Source: Funneliformis mosseae
Taxonomy: Eukaryota > Glomeromycota > Glomeromycetes > Glomerales > Glomeraceae
Assembly: GCA_910592005.1 (NCBI GenBank)
Contig: CAJVPP010001851.1
Span: 1-17,537 of the forward strand
DNA: 17,537 bases
Reading direction: 5' to 3'
Made by a program: the position numbers and the translations under genes. Below, piece by piece: positions 1 through 8,291 of this stretch; positions within the stretch are counted from its first letter, which is position 1; each line of letters starts with the position of its first letter. Below the pieces are notes generated by a model. That model had not been told where the DNA came from and did no database searches. It was given only the letters and a program-made list of their open reading frames with translations.

Positions 1-21
1 AGTTCCAAGACGTGATAAATT

Positions 22-109
22 GCTGAGTTGATTCAAGTATAACGGATACCTGTAGGACTTAGAGAAAATCCTAAGGTTGGAAACTCCGTGTAGAATCAAC
101 TGCCGCAGC
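22..109. other. Nested stem-loop, possible structured RNA or DNA hairpin
   Basis: Four successive stems close on one axis. GCTG (22-25) pairs with CAGC (106-109). AGTTGATTC (26-34) pairs perfectly with GAATCAACT (93-101). ACGGA (42-46) pairs with TCCGT (85-89). ACCT-g-TAGGA (48-57) pairs with TCCTAAGGT (69-77) with a single bulged G and an 11-nt loop. That is about 27 base pairs in 88 nt, in a stretch that is visibly less AT-rich than its surroundings. It is not a tRNA: the putative anticodon loop is too long and there is no T-loop consensus. I do not recognise a group I intron core or a hammerhead. A second small hairpin, CTTA/TAAG, follows at 117-129. The pairing is seen directly; any function is unknown. 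Confidence 0.45.
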
Positions 110-1729
110 CTTTCAACTTAGACGTTAAGATAAACGAAAACGAACCCGATGACATCATGAAATATCAGAAATGTAGTGCTCCTGTATCTGTAATCTATTT
201 AGAAAAATACTTGAAGAAAACCCAAGAATTCTTTCTAAGAATAGATATATTTCAATATATGGAAATTTATATAAACATGATAAAGTCTATGGTCTTCCAT
301 CAAATTACACATATTATAGTGTATGTAACTCCTTAGTTTTTATACCTAAAAATGGTTTTAGTAGAGCTAATTATTATCAAGATAGTTACTTGAAAAGATG
401 TATTTCTGGAAATACTATTTTGAATAAACATGCAAAAAGAAAAAAAATTCTTAAATTTATTAATAGAAGGAAATTTTATATCTGGCAATATAAACAATTC
501 ATATTACAAGAAAGACTAAAATTAATCACCTTCATCTAGAATTTTTCTCTTAATCTAATTCATACTCAGAAAAGGATAAGTTAGCATTGGTATCTTATGA
601 TCATAATAAAAATTTTACAGCTAGTTATAAAAATTATATACAATCTAAAGTAACTGTAGCAAAAAATACTATGCTAATTGCTCCAAATTTTAAGCCAGCT
701 TGTATTTCACCTGCCAGACAAGAAATAATTTTATTAACTTCTTATTAATCATCAAATTGAAAAAGTAATACAAGTGAAATATTTATCTCGTCTCAGTATG
801 CAAAACAAAATAACTTATTATCATCTATAAACTATCTTAATCAGCCTATAATAAAATTGAAAGATGTGACAAAAATCATGTTCATTTAACTAACTTATTC
901 TGAAAAATATATTAATTATAAATTATTGCTTTCAATCAAAAATTAATATCACTTAGCCAAAAATGCAATGTATAATATTCTTTATTTTTTGCGTTATATA
1001 ATTTGCATGCATAATCATTTGGTAAAATTGTGAAATGTATTACCTGCTGGATAAAAAATGTGATCTGTATATTCTGGGTTAGATCCTTCAATATACTGTA
1101 TAACTATTTTAATAAAGTATTTTTTGAGGAAGATTAATAAAGCGATCTTGAGGATTTTTGATTGTGAGATAATATAACTATTAGTTTGAGAATTTCTATG
1201 TAACAGTTATTTAGTGAGCCTATAGGAATTACAAAAAGAGGCCTGAGTCATTGGCAAAACAGGTTTGGAAGGTGGTAAGAATGATGGTATTTCTGATGAT
1301 GTGAAATTTTTAGGTATAAAAAATGAATCAGAACAATCAGAATATATTTGTTATGGGGATGAGAGACGTTATTATCCAATAAGAAATAATTAGATGTATA
1401 AGAAAAAAGTCTAATTATGATAATGATCATCTTTTATAATATTCATACTTGTTAAGAAATTATTATATTAGCAAGGCTATATAGTTATTAGAAGTATATA
1501 TTGGCTTAACATGTTAAAATAGCTACAGAATCCTAGATATTATAGTATTTATAAAAAGTATAATTTTGTATATTTTATCAGAATTTCAGAATATGAGACA
1601 TATAAGATTAAATTATCAGAAATAAAACCTATATGTGATTCACTGTTAAAATATATATATCATATTTACAGAAAGGATATTATCGTGAATTTTATAGACT
1701 TAGATGATAATTATGAGTTTGTGTACTGA
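94..1729 (+). pseudogene. Decayed protein-coding gene, family not recognised
   Basis: Protein-like open stretches follow one another on the plus strand in switching frames. One runs 94-258 in frame 1, with an ATG at 157 and residues such as NENEPDDIMKYQKC. It passes into 258-536 in frame 3 (YGNLYKHDKVYGLPSNYTYY, then a Lys/Arg-rich stretch). From 527 to 1033 it is in frame 2, with in-frame stops at 551, 746, 758, 887 and 944. From 1204 to 1275 it is in frame 1 (FSEPIGITKRGLSHWQNRF). At 1247-1393 (ISDDVKFLGIKNESEQSEY) and 1523-1729 (RISEYETYKIKLSEIKP...FIDLDDNYEF) it is again in frame 2. Residue composition is balanced and charged, unlike random AT-rich translation. At least four frameshifts and many stops make it a pseudogene, or less likely several adjacent fragments. 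No domain could be named. The minus-strand frame at 1248-1430 is its shadow. Confidence 0.5.
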
Positions 1730-2631
1730 ATTTTTTATATTAGACCTTAACTTAAATTCTGAATATTGTATTAATAAAATAATATATTATTTAGCCATGT
1801 GAAATACTTTAAAACTAATGTATATAAGCATGTACAAAATAAATTAGCATATTTTTAATCCTCATTAAAGTGTATATAATGTAATAGTGATACTTTACAA
1901 ATCATCTGTGAAAATATACTTATATGATAAAATAATTTTACATATAAATCAATCTCCCAAAATATTTCAAATTTTTTTTTTACAATATTTAACGAAATAA
2001 GATTTAGCAGAATAACATTTACTGATATGAATATTTGCTCTAAAGGGACAGGCTCCCTGATACTACTAATTTCAAATAAATATATTTATATAATGTTGCT
2101 TGGATCTTAATATTAACTATTGAGCAGTCAAGTAAGCGAAAAAAGTCTGTATATGCATTATTCTAATGCCTTTTATAAATGTTGAAATCTTTAATGCACA
2201 TTCTGCATATTTTTACTAACAAACATAAAATTTTAGTGCAAAATGCCTTGCATATTTTTTCTTATCTCTTCTTCAACATAAATATGAGTTTAAAAGGTAT
2301 AAATGTGAGAAAATAGTGGCATTTAAAAAGACAGTATAGATAATTTTTAGTTTTTTATCATTTATTTTGCTGTTAACATTATCTCAGTATATTAGTATTA
2401 TTTTATATTTTAAACCAACTATATAAATATGTCTATTATAATATATAATAAGATTTATGAATTCTTGATAACTGCTGAGAAATGTCAAATAAACATTATG
2501 TCTGTTATTTATTTTGAAATAAAAGAAAACTGCTAGGTTTCTCAAACTGAATTATTAAATGGAAACTTAATTTTATGTAAAATGTTTCTATTTTTTCTGC
2601 AATATCAGCCTCTCTATGTATTAGTATTATT
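1730..2631. other. AT-rich stretch without a gene, probably includes the lost 3' part of the polymerase fossil
   Basis: No frame stays protein-like here. On the minus strand, just below the polymerase motif A region, short readable bits (for example around 2540-2570) may continue the polymerase, but motifs B and C (the YGDTDS-type signature) are not visible. Two related segments lie close together: AAAAATATGCA followed by a GC-bearing tail occurs twice on the minus strand around 2170-2255. Otherwise nothing is recognisable. Confidence 0.4.
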
Positions 2632-3830
2632 TTATCTGAAGAAAGATTTATAAGCTATGATGAGACTGGGATATAATGAGGTGAAATTTAATTCCGTTAC
2701 AGGACTTCTTGTTTTAATCCCCCTTTTAGGTAGAAAAACATAGACGTCAGGATATTTCTCTTTTTCTAAATCTTCAAAAACCCTTATACTAAATACCATA
2801 TCTTGTTTAATGGTATATGTATTGAGAAGGTTTCATACCTTAATTTTATTTGTGCAATAATATAAGTTAAACAAAGATATATGAGAGATAAAAGCAATTT
2901 CTCTATAATCATTAATTATACTTAGCTTTACTATAAGCTTTTAGTAACATAATGTATCTATAATACAATAATTAGCTACTTCATACATTTTTCTTACAGT
3001 TGATGAAAAAGAGTTTTTTTCGCCTCTGAATAAATTCTTTACATTTCATTATATGAGTCTGTTTTAGCATCAAGATTACACTTTTTTAAAAAGAATTTGA
3101 GTGAAACTTTCTTTTCTACTTCAGCCTTAGGAAAATGTTTTATGAGACATACTCAAATATCAATTGATATGCATCCTGGCAGTTTAATAAAACTAGAATA
3201 AAAATCATCTTCTACAGTAATTTTAATTTTAATTGAACCTTCTAATATTCTTTCTCTTCCTCTATTTCTTCATCCAATCCCCATATGGTCTCTTCTTCAT
3301 TAGAATTTCTTTCTTACCTTTCTTATTGAAATCATTTTCAGATTTTGCTCTTATCTTTCCACAATATTTTCATTTTATAATTTTTTTCTTTGTTTCAAAT
3401 TTTCTTGTCATTTGCTTTCACATCCATTTAAATATGTTGAGATGATATGCTCTTTTCATAATTAAATGCCAATCATAGTCAGAATCATTAAATCCAACTT
3501 AGATATCAGATGTAAATACTCGCCAGTAGAGGGCAAATGCTTTCAGCAGATTTTTTTGGTATTCATATATGATTGTGATCTAACATGAGTCTGATTTTGT
3601 CACAACATCGACAAGATATATTTACGTTAGTAGCTTTGGATCATTTTTCTAATGCAATATTATGCAAATTATAAAAATATTATGATTCAGATCAAGAACT
3701 TCAGCAAATTCATCTAACTCTTATGATTGCATCTCTATATTCTATGTGAGGATAAGAGTATAATTCTATAAGAGAGCTGAAATAGGAAATTGATCACTTA
3801 TTATTTTAAAATTTCTCTAGCGAACAGAAA
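2632..3830 (-). pseudogene. Decayed family B DNA polymerase (exonuclease domain to motif A)
   Basis: Family B polymerases copy DNA and proofread with a 3'-5' exonuclease. Reading the minus strand from 3830 downward, the landmarks come in the correct order. Exo I is degraded to NIE (3741-3733) where DIE is expected. A segment KNLLKAFALYWRVFTSD leads to Exo II, GFNDSDYDW (3495-3469). After a frameshift near 3265 comes KLPGCISID...FPKAEVEKKVSLKFFLKKCNLD (3269-2997, split here by stops). After a second frameshift near 2990 comes Exo III, YCIID (about 2970-2956). Then comes a linker with LPKRGIKTRSPVTELNF and motif A, SLYPSLIIAY (2679-2650), whose upstream catalytic Asp is Asn (AAT, 2688-2686). 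About ten in-frame stops lie in the first segment alone, at positions expected for Trp or Gln. The frame ends at TAA 2634-2632, and motifs B and C are missing. Pol delta-like and large-DNA-virus polymerases share these motifs, so the origin is undecided. The plus-strand frame at 3233-3445 is a shadow of this gene. Confidence 0.8.
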
Positions 3831-3862
3831 TCTTTTATAGATATATAGAATTTGTGTAAACA

Positions 3863-3880
3863 AAGTAGACTAGTCTACTT
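3863..3880. repeat. Perfect 18-bp palindrome
   Basis: AAGTAGACTAGTCTACTT reads the same on both strands. It lies just upstream of the readable 5' part of the polymerase fossil, between that fossil and the TGACTC-rich repeat. It could be the tip of a hairpin element or a chance palindrome; no matching copy was found in the window. Confidence 0.5.
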
Positions 3881-3959
3881 ACTTTTCTTGCGTATATATT
3901 TGTTTAATGTAGATCATCTAGAGAGTTGAATTTTATTTTCTCAAGTCACCTTTCAGTAG

Positions 3960-4115
3960 AATAAGTAGAGTTCCGAAAATGACTCGCATAAACTCGCATA
4001 TTTGACTCACATGATTGTGCATAATTATAAATTTTAGTTACATATAATAAATAAGTACTTTAAATTAAAGGTATGTAGGATAATTTGACTTGAAACTCAA
4101 CTCGACTTGACTCAT
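3960..4115. repeat. Short repeat segment rich in TGACTC / AACTCG motifs
   Basis: GACTCG, AACTCG, TTGACTCA and CAACTCGACTTGACTCAT recur at both ends of about 150 bp (3978-4010 and 4085-4113), with an AT-only middle. The same vocabulary (CAACTCGAATCAACTCAAG, TTGACTCG) recurs at 8292-8455, so this is probably a second, diverged member of that repeat family. TGACTCA also matches the Gcn4/AP-1 core, but with no intact gene beside it a regulatory role is not supported. Confidence 0.4.
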
Positions 4116-4123
4116 TAGGAACA

Positions 4124-4713
4124 TTAGGAATAAGTATAAATCATCTGAAGTAGTTTCAAAATTATTTTCTTAGATAGTTTGAATGGTTTTCTTTCTTCTT
4201 CCAGTACCATTTGTATAAATTCGTAAATATATTTTTTTTCTATATAGTATTCATGAAAAGGAAATACTTTAATGTGCTCTATTTTATATGATTTTACAAT
4301 GCTAGAGAGAACTTTGCTCACTTTTTCTTTGCATTTATCTAGAGTCTCTCTGTCTAGTATGAGAATATCAAAGAAAACCTAAATTCTTATAAGAGTTACT
4401 AGTATCTTTTAGCCATTAATAAGGTGATCATAAAGATGTAATATATAGTGGTATATTCTTTTTATCTTTTCTGATGATCCTTTACTATTAATAGTCATAA
4501 ATGAAATTTTTTGGCAACTAGATAGAGTATCATTAAGAATTGCAGTTAATCTCTTATCATTTTCTGCAACTATATCATCTAGAGTTGAGATACTCAACAA
4601 GTATTTTTCACCAGAATAGCAAATTATTTAGCCTTTCATTTATCTTTTTCATTTAGAGACTAAAAAAGGATAAGCGCATCGAGAAATTCTGAAAGTTCTA
4701 AATATTCAATCAT
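4124..4713 (-). pseudogene. Decayed gene of unknown family, minus strand
   Basis: A possible ATG at 4713-4711 opens a stretch (MIEYLELSEFLDALILF) that breaks. Coding then resumes about position 4620 and runs in one frame down to a stop at 4124, interrupted only by TAA (4411-4409) and TAG (4381-4379). Readable parts include GEKYLLSISTLDDIVAEND, KISFMTINSKGSSEKIKRIY, DRETLDKCKEKVSKVL and YKIEHIKVFPFHEYY, giving about 160 residues after the first break. The two open stretches at 4409-4600 and 4124-4321 are therefore halves of one protein, not two genes. The sequence is charged and helix-prone, with no transmembrane segment. I do not recognise the family. It shares its strand with the polymerase fossil downstream and is divergent from the ORF at 4815, about 100 bp away. 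Confidence 0.55.
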
Positions 4714-4814
4714 TTTTAGATAACTTTTAAAAAGTGTACTATATCCTAAACTTGTAATATACTATCTTAGAAATAAGTTTAAATAAAAAATATTATAAAA
4801 ATTTAGTTATTAAG

Positions 4815-5069
4815 ATGTTTCGCAAGAGATACCAAATGAGAGGTGAATTTATCTACCAATATCTTTCTAACGAAGGGAATGTATATGAACAGGTTGTGAT
4901 CAGTAAGAAGAATGCAAAATCTATTGGAAAAGATATCAGTGAAATCCTTACAAAGCAGTGTGAACCTATCACGTTAAAGTACAGAATATATAATTTACAT
5001 ATAAATAAGTATCATTTGAAAACATATTATCATAAGAAGAAGCTAAATGCTTTAGAAATTTTGCCTTAG
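4815..5069 (+). CDS. Small intact ORF, hypothetical basic protein (84 aa)
   Basis: This frame runs from ATG 4815 to TAG 5067-5069 without interruption and has a natural-looking composition: MFRKRYQMRGEFIYQYLSNE at the N-terminus, a Lys-rich middle (VISKKNAKSIGKDISEIL) and a Tyr/His/Lys-rich tail (YHLKTYYHKKK). No signal peptide, membrane span or known motif is visible. It is the only uninterrupted protein-like frame in the left block. It could be a short gene, an exon or the surviving N-terminus of a truncated gene. It lies divergent from the fossil at 4124-4713, sharing a 100-bp AT-rich gap that could have been a bidirectional promoter. The function is unknown. Confidence 0.4.
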   Translation: MFRKRYQMRGEFIYQYLSNEGNVYEQVVISKKNAKSIGKDISEILTKQCEPITLKYRIYNLHINKYHLKTYYHKKKLNALEILP

Positions 5070-5121
5070 AAAATTTTTGACTTTCAGAGGCAGAAACGAA
5101 ATAGCAAATTAATTTATTAAG

Positions 5122-5348
5122 ATTCTATAATAGTTTCTTAAATGGTCTATTCTAGATGTCTTAGATGATCTAAAAAAAATCAGACTTCTTTACTTTTTAT
5201 TTTTTTTTTATCTATAGGTATAATAAAAATATAGTATATATATAGTATATATATACTGAAAAGATATTATAGAAAAAAATTCATTTTTTTTTTCTAGAAC
5301 TTTATTTTACTAGGACATCTAAGGCATTTAGAAAAGGTAATATAGAAT
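5122..5348. mobile_element. MITE-like element, diverged copy 1
   Basis: The ends form an imperfect inverted repeat: TCTAGATGTCTTAGATG near 5151-5167 mirrors CATCTAAGGCATTTAGA at 5316-5332, and ATTCTATA (5122) mirrors TATAGAAT (5341-5348). The interior has poly-T, a (TATA)n core with TATAGTATATATATAG, then TTCTAGAAC-TTATTTTACTAGGACAT. The same internal order recurs at 5400-5545 and in the better-preserved copy at 5609-5855. No coding capacity. Boundaries are approximate. Confidence 0.5.
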
Positions 5349-5369
5349 AAGATAAAATAAAAAAAAATA

Positions 5370-5560
5370 CTTTTTCCTATAACAAACTCTGCTCTAGAAA
5401 GTGATCCAGTAAATTTTCTATTCTAAAAGACTTAAAAATAGCATATATATATCACACAAATAGTATATATATGTATCATAAGATAAGTTTCAAATTTATT
5501 TTCTAGAATATTATTTTACTAAGAACATTAGTGATATAAGAAAAAAAGCTTGTGACAGAA
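5370..5560. mobile_element. MITE-like element, diverged copy 2 (ends eroded)
   Basis: It repeats the core of its neighbours: ATTTTCTATTCTAAAAGACTT, an alternating TA tract with ATCACACA, then TTTTCTAGAATATTATTTTACTAAGAACATTAGTGATATAAG. The right end ACATTAGTGATAT resembles the right ends of the copies at 5609-5855 and 5917-5960. Its left inverted repeat is weak, so the boundaries are uncertain. Confidence 0.4.
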
Positions 5561-5608
5561 CTAGTGAAAGAACTAGTAATACAGACAATAGGCTCTCTAG
5601 GAATTCTA

Positions 5609-5855
5609 GGCTAAAAGAAAGTTTTCTTGATAAGTGTTACTAATGTTACTACTGTTACTGAAAAAATTTGAGTTTCTTAACTTTTTTTTTTATTTTTTTA
5701 GTATACATACATCACACATATATCATAAATTCATCATATTATATTCCATATAAACTATAGAGATAATATAGAAAATTTTTGATTTTTTTTTCTAAAAATT
5801 ACTACTTTTTACTAGTAACACTAGTGACACTAATCAAGAAAGAAATAAAATAGCC
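5609..5855. mobile_element. Tc1/mariner-style MITE, best-preserved copy
   Basis: The 247-bp unit begins GGCTA and ends TAGCC and is flanked on both sides by TA (5607-5608 and 5856-5857), the usual target duplication of Tc1/mariner-type transposons. Inside the ends, TTCTTGATAAGTGTTACTAA (from 5624) mirrors TTAGTGTCACTAGTG-type sequence at the right end, with about 25 of 28 positions matching. The interior is a T-rich block, a short TA-rich core with ATCACACATATATCATAAA, and TTTCTAAAAATTACTACT. No ORF is present, so it would depend on a transposase from elsewhere. Confidence 0.65.
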
Positions 5856-5916
5856 TAATAATTTCAGGAAAGATAACAAATATATTACTAGTTTTATCAT
5901 CAGTTAGTATTCAGAA

Positions 5917-5960
5917 TTAGTAATATTAGTGATACTAATCAAAAAAGAAATAAAATAGTC
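5917..5960. mobile_element. Isolated right end of the same MITE family
   Basis: This 44-bp piece ending AAAAAAGAAATAAAATAGTC matches the right terminus of the copy at 5609-5855 (TTAGTGATACTAATCAA versus CTAGTGACACTAATCAA). It is followed by TA (5961-5962). The matching left end is not next to it, so it is a truncated copy or the remnant of an element split by the neighbouring insertion. Confidence 0.55.
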
Positions 5961-5962
5961 TA

Positions 5963-6564
5963 ATGCACAATTTTTTATATTTTGCATTTCAAATTCTCTG
6001 ATCTGTGAGTCAGTAAAAGTTACATAACTGGCACAATAAGATGTAGTATAAAATCGACCAATATTATTTCACAATTTTAACCAGCATATAAATTTGACCA
6101 GATCTTTAAACATAATAATTCAACATCTAAATTAGTATACAAGTAGTCTGAAATTAGCAAATTAATAGAATCTCTCTAGCTTCCCATCAGTTCTCTAATA
6201 GTTCTATGATAGTTTTATAATACTACCACAGTACTATTAAGTCACCATTATAGTGTCAAGCTGGATTCTCAAATCACATATCCAAAAAATCAACCATAAT
6301 TATAGTATAGTACTGGCTGAAATTAATTGCAAATTTACTGCATTATCTGACACAATATTTTTTTACTACAATTTGATATTTAATATACAATTAAACAAGT
6401 ATAAAAGGTAAGCACCTTAATATAGAATCTAATACCTAATCAGATGTAGGAAACCAGTACCTTTATTATAGAATCAGATATTCAAAAAAGACTGGAAAGC
6501 CAGAACTAATAATATAGATTTTATTATGTAAACAGATTAGGAATAAGAAGGAAGCTGTCATTAT
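5963..6564. other. Non-coding AT-rich stretch with one short tandem duplication
   Basis: No protein-like frame is visible. Around 6410-6490 a segment of about 45 bp is duplicated with divergence: GCACCTTAATATAGAATC...AATACC and GTACCTTTATTATAGAATCAGATATTC. CAGTTCTCTAATAGTTCTATGATAG-type short repeats near 6187-6240 may be worn units of the array that follows. Confidence 0.4.
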
Positions 6565-6938
6565 TAAATCATAATATTACCATTAAATTAAAATACTACT
6601 AATCACTATTAGAATATAAAGTTACTACTATATTATATAGAAAATAGATAAAACAATGCTATAAACACAAAGGAGTTATCTTTATATAGGTTATAAAGTC
6701 ATTATTAGAGTATGAATAATAGGTTATGAAGTTGTCACCAGATCATGAAATTAGATTATAATATCATTGTTATATTATGAAGTTATTATATTATGAAGTT
6801 ACCAATAAACTATGAAGTTACTGATAGACTATAAAATTACTATTATATTATAAAGTTACTATTATATTATGAAGTCACTGGTAGACTACTAAATTACTAT
6901 TATATTATAAAACTATCAGTAAACTATGAAATTGCCTT
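6565..6938. repeat. Degenerate 19-bp minisatellite
   Basis: Units of exactly 19 bp follow one another, for example TAAACTATGAAGTTACTGA, TAGACTATAAAATTACTAT, TATATTATAAAGTTACTAT and TATATTATGAAGTCACTGG between about 6800 and 6938. Earlier units at 6565-6602, 6610-6628 and from 6687 are interrupted by short deletions and spacers. The consensus is roughly TA(g/t)a(c/t)TATgAAgTTACTat. About 15 recognisable units, each diverged, indicate an old array. Confidence 0.8.
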
Positions 6939-6943
6939 TATAA

Positions 6944-7169
6944 CATGTTTTTATTATAAAAAGAAAAAAAAAATCAGAAAAATCGACTAAAATTCAATTT
7001 AATTTTCATCTAATTTGATGGTTGGAGGCATGTTTCTATTATAAAAAGCAAAAAAATCATAAAAATTACAAAAATTTAACTTAAGTTTCATCTGATTTGA
7101 TAGTTAAAGCATGTTTCTATTATAAAAAGCAAAAAATATCAGAAAAATTGACTAAAATTCAACTTAAGA
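6944..7169. repeat. Tandem repeat, about 82-bp unit, nearly three copies
   Basis: Each unit begins CATGTTTCTATTATAAAAAG (at 6944, 7029 and 7110), continues with an A-rich run, ATCAGAAAAAT(C/T)GACTAAAATTCAA, and ends TTTCATCTGATTTGATGGTT. Unit lengths are 85 and 81 bp; the third copy is cut short at about 7169. It directly abuts the 19-bp array. Confidence 0.85.
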
Positions 7170-7374
7170 TCTTTTTGTTCTTGAGACAATTATTTTAGGA
7201 TTTTAGTGAAATGTAAAAAGAGAAAATTTGGAAATGATTAAAATTATTTTTTAAAAAGTTAAAAAATTAAGCTTATTTATATAAATATTTCTATATATTA
7301 GAAATAAACTCAAATAGTATATTAAATTAATATTATTTTAGCAAATTGATTTAATCTGAAAGTTCAGTTTATTG

Positions 7375-7518
7375 GAATAATAATACTATCATTTTTAAGA
7401 AATAATAAAATCATCATCCTTAAGGAATAATAATACCATCATATCTTAGGAACAATAAAACTATTATTCTTAAGAAACAATAATATCTATTATACTTAAG
7501 AAATAATACAATCATTCC
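7375..7518. repeat. Tandem repeat, 25-bp unit, almost six copies
   Basis: The units start at 7375, 7400, 7425, 7450, 7475 (26 bp) and 7501 (partial). The pattern is gAAtAATAAtAccATCATtcTTAAG, for example GAATAATAATACCATCATAT. Units differ from each other by several bases. The sequence is unrelated to the two arrays to its left. Confidence 0.85.
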
Positions 7519-7524
7519 AATCTA

Positions 7525-7720
7525 ATGTCAATCAGTTATAAATAAGATAGGTTAAATTTTGATATATACCAATCAGCTATAAATAAGATAGGTCGAATTT
7601 TGGCTGATTCTTGGCTGATTTCTGATATATGCTATCAGCTAGGCTGATTTTTGATAATTTGCTAAATTTAGGCCAATTTTAGACTGATTTTAGACCAATT
7701 TTTATATGTCTGATTTATTT
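7525..7720. repeat. Dispersed repeat, copy A
   Basis: Two successive units, TCAATCAGTTATAAATAAGA (from 7527) and CCAATCAGCTATAAATAAGA (from 7568), are followed by GGTTAAATTTT or GGTCGAATTTTGGCTGATT. A run of GGCTGATTTT / GGCCAATTTTAGACTGATTT variants fills 7600-7702. The same order recurs in copy B at 10005-10135. No coding potential was found. Confidence 0.55.
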
Positions 7721-7734
7721 AATTTCAACTAGTA

Positions 7735-8280
7735 AAGGAAAAGAAGGAAGAAAGAAAAGGGAAAAATAAAATAATTTAAATTAAAAAATAAAATAAAAAT
7801 AAAAATAAAAAGATCAAGAAAAGAGAAAAATAAAATGAATTAAATTAAAAAAAGAATAAAAACAAAAATAAAAAAATCAGGGAGGAGGAAAGGAAAGAAA
7901 AAAACAAAACAAATTAAATTAAAAAAATAAAAACAAAAATAAAAACAAAAAAATAAAAAAATTTAAAAAATAAAATTAAAAAAATTAAAAAACAAAAAGG
8001 AGGAAGAAAAGGAAAAATAAAATAAATTAAATTAAAAAAAATGAAAATGAAAATGAAAAAAATAATAAAAAAAAAATTAAAAAATAAAATTAAAAAAAAT
8101 AAAAACAAAAAATAAAAAAATTGGAAAGGGAGAAAGAAAAAAAAATTAAGAATTGAAAAAAAAAGTAATTAAAATTTAAAAAGATAAAATTAAAAATCAA
8201 AAAGATAAAATTAAAAATCAAAATAAAAAATAATAAAAAAAGATCAGAGAGAAAGGGAAAAGAAAAAAAATAAAAATTAA
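7735..8280. repeat. Purine-rich low-complexity tract with periodic G clusters
   Basis: The plus strand is almost entirely A and G with isolated T, built from AAAATAAAA and TTAAATTAAAAAA blocks. Between these sit G-bearing clusters such as GGGAGGAGGAAAGG near 7880, GGAGGAAGAAAAGG near 7998, GGAAAGGGAGAAAG near 8123 and AGAGAGAAAGGGA near 8246. From 7880 on the clusters recur every 115-125 bp, suggesting a worn higher-order tandem unit. The minus-strand frames at 7914-8108 and 8090-8308 are Phe/Leu/Ile-only translations of this tract and not genes. Confidence 0.75.
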
Positions 8281-8291
8281 GAATTAATTTT

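Noticed and set aside
53..73. tRNA-like anticodon arm (TAGGA/TCCTA) within the hairpin at 22-109
   Set aside because: The loop has 11 nt instead of 7 and no T-arm consensus follows; a tRNA gene is not supported.
1248..1430. 60-codon minus-strand open frame
   Set aside because: It lies antisense to the plus-strand gene fossil, whose peptide in this interval is far more protein-like; this one is a His/Ile/Leu/Tyr-rich shadow.
3233..3445. 70-codon plus-strand open frame, Phe/Leu/Ile-rich and membrane-like
   Set aside because: It is antisense to the polymerase fossil; the hydrophobic look comes from reading purine-rich coding DNA backwards.
3978..4113. Gcn4/AP-1 (TGACTCA) regulatory cluster
   Set aside because: The motifs are part of a repeat shared with 8292-8455 and no intact gene lies next to them.
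6565..7518. CRISPR-like array
   Set aside because: The units are contiguous and diverged without unique spacers, so these are ordinary tandem repeats in eukaryotic DNA.
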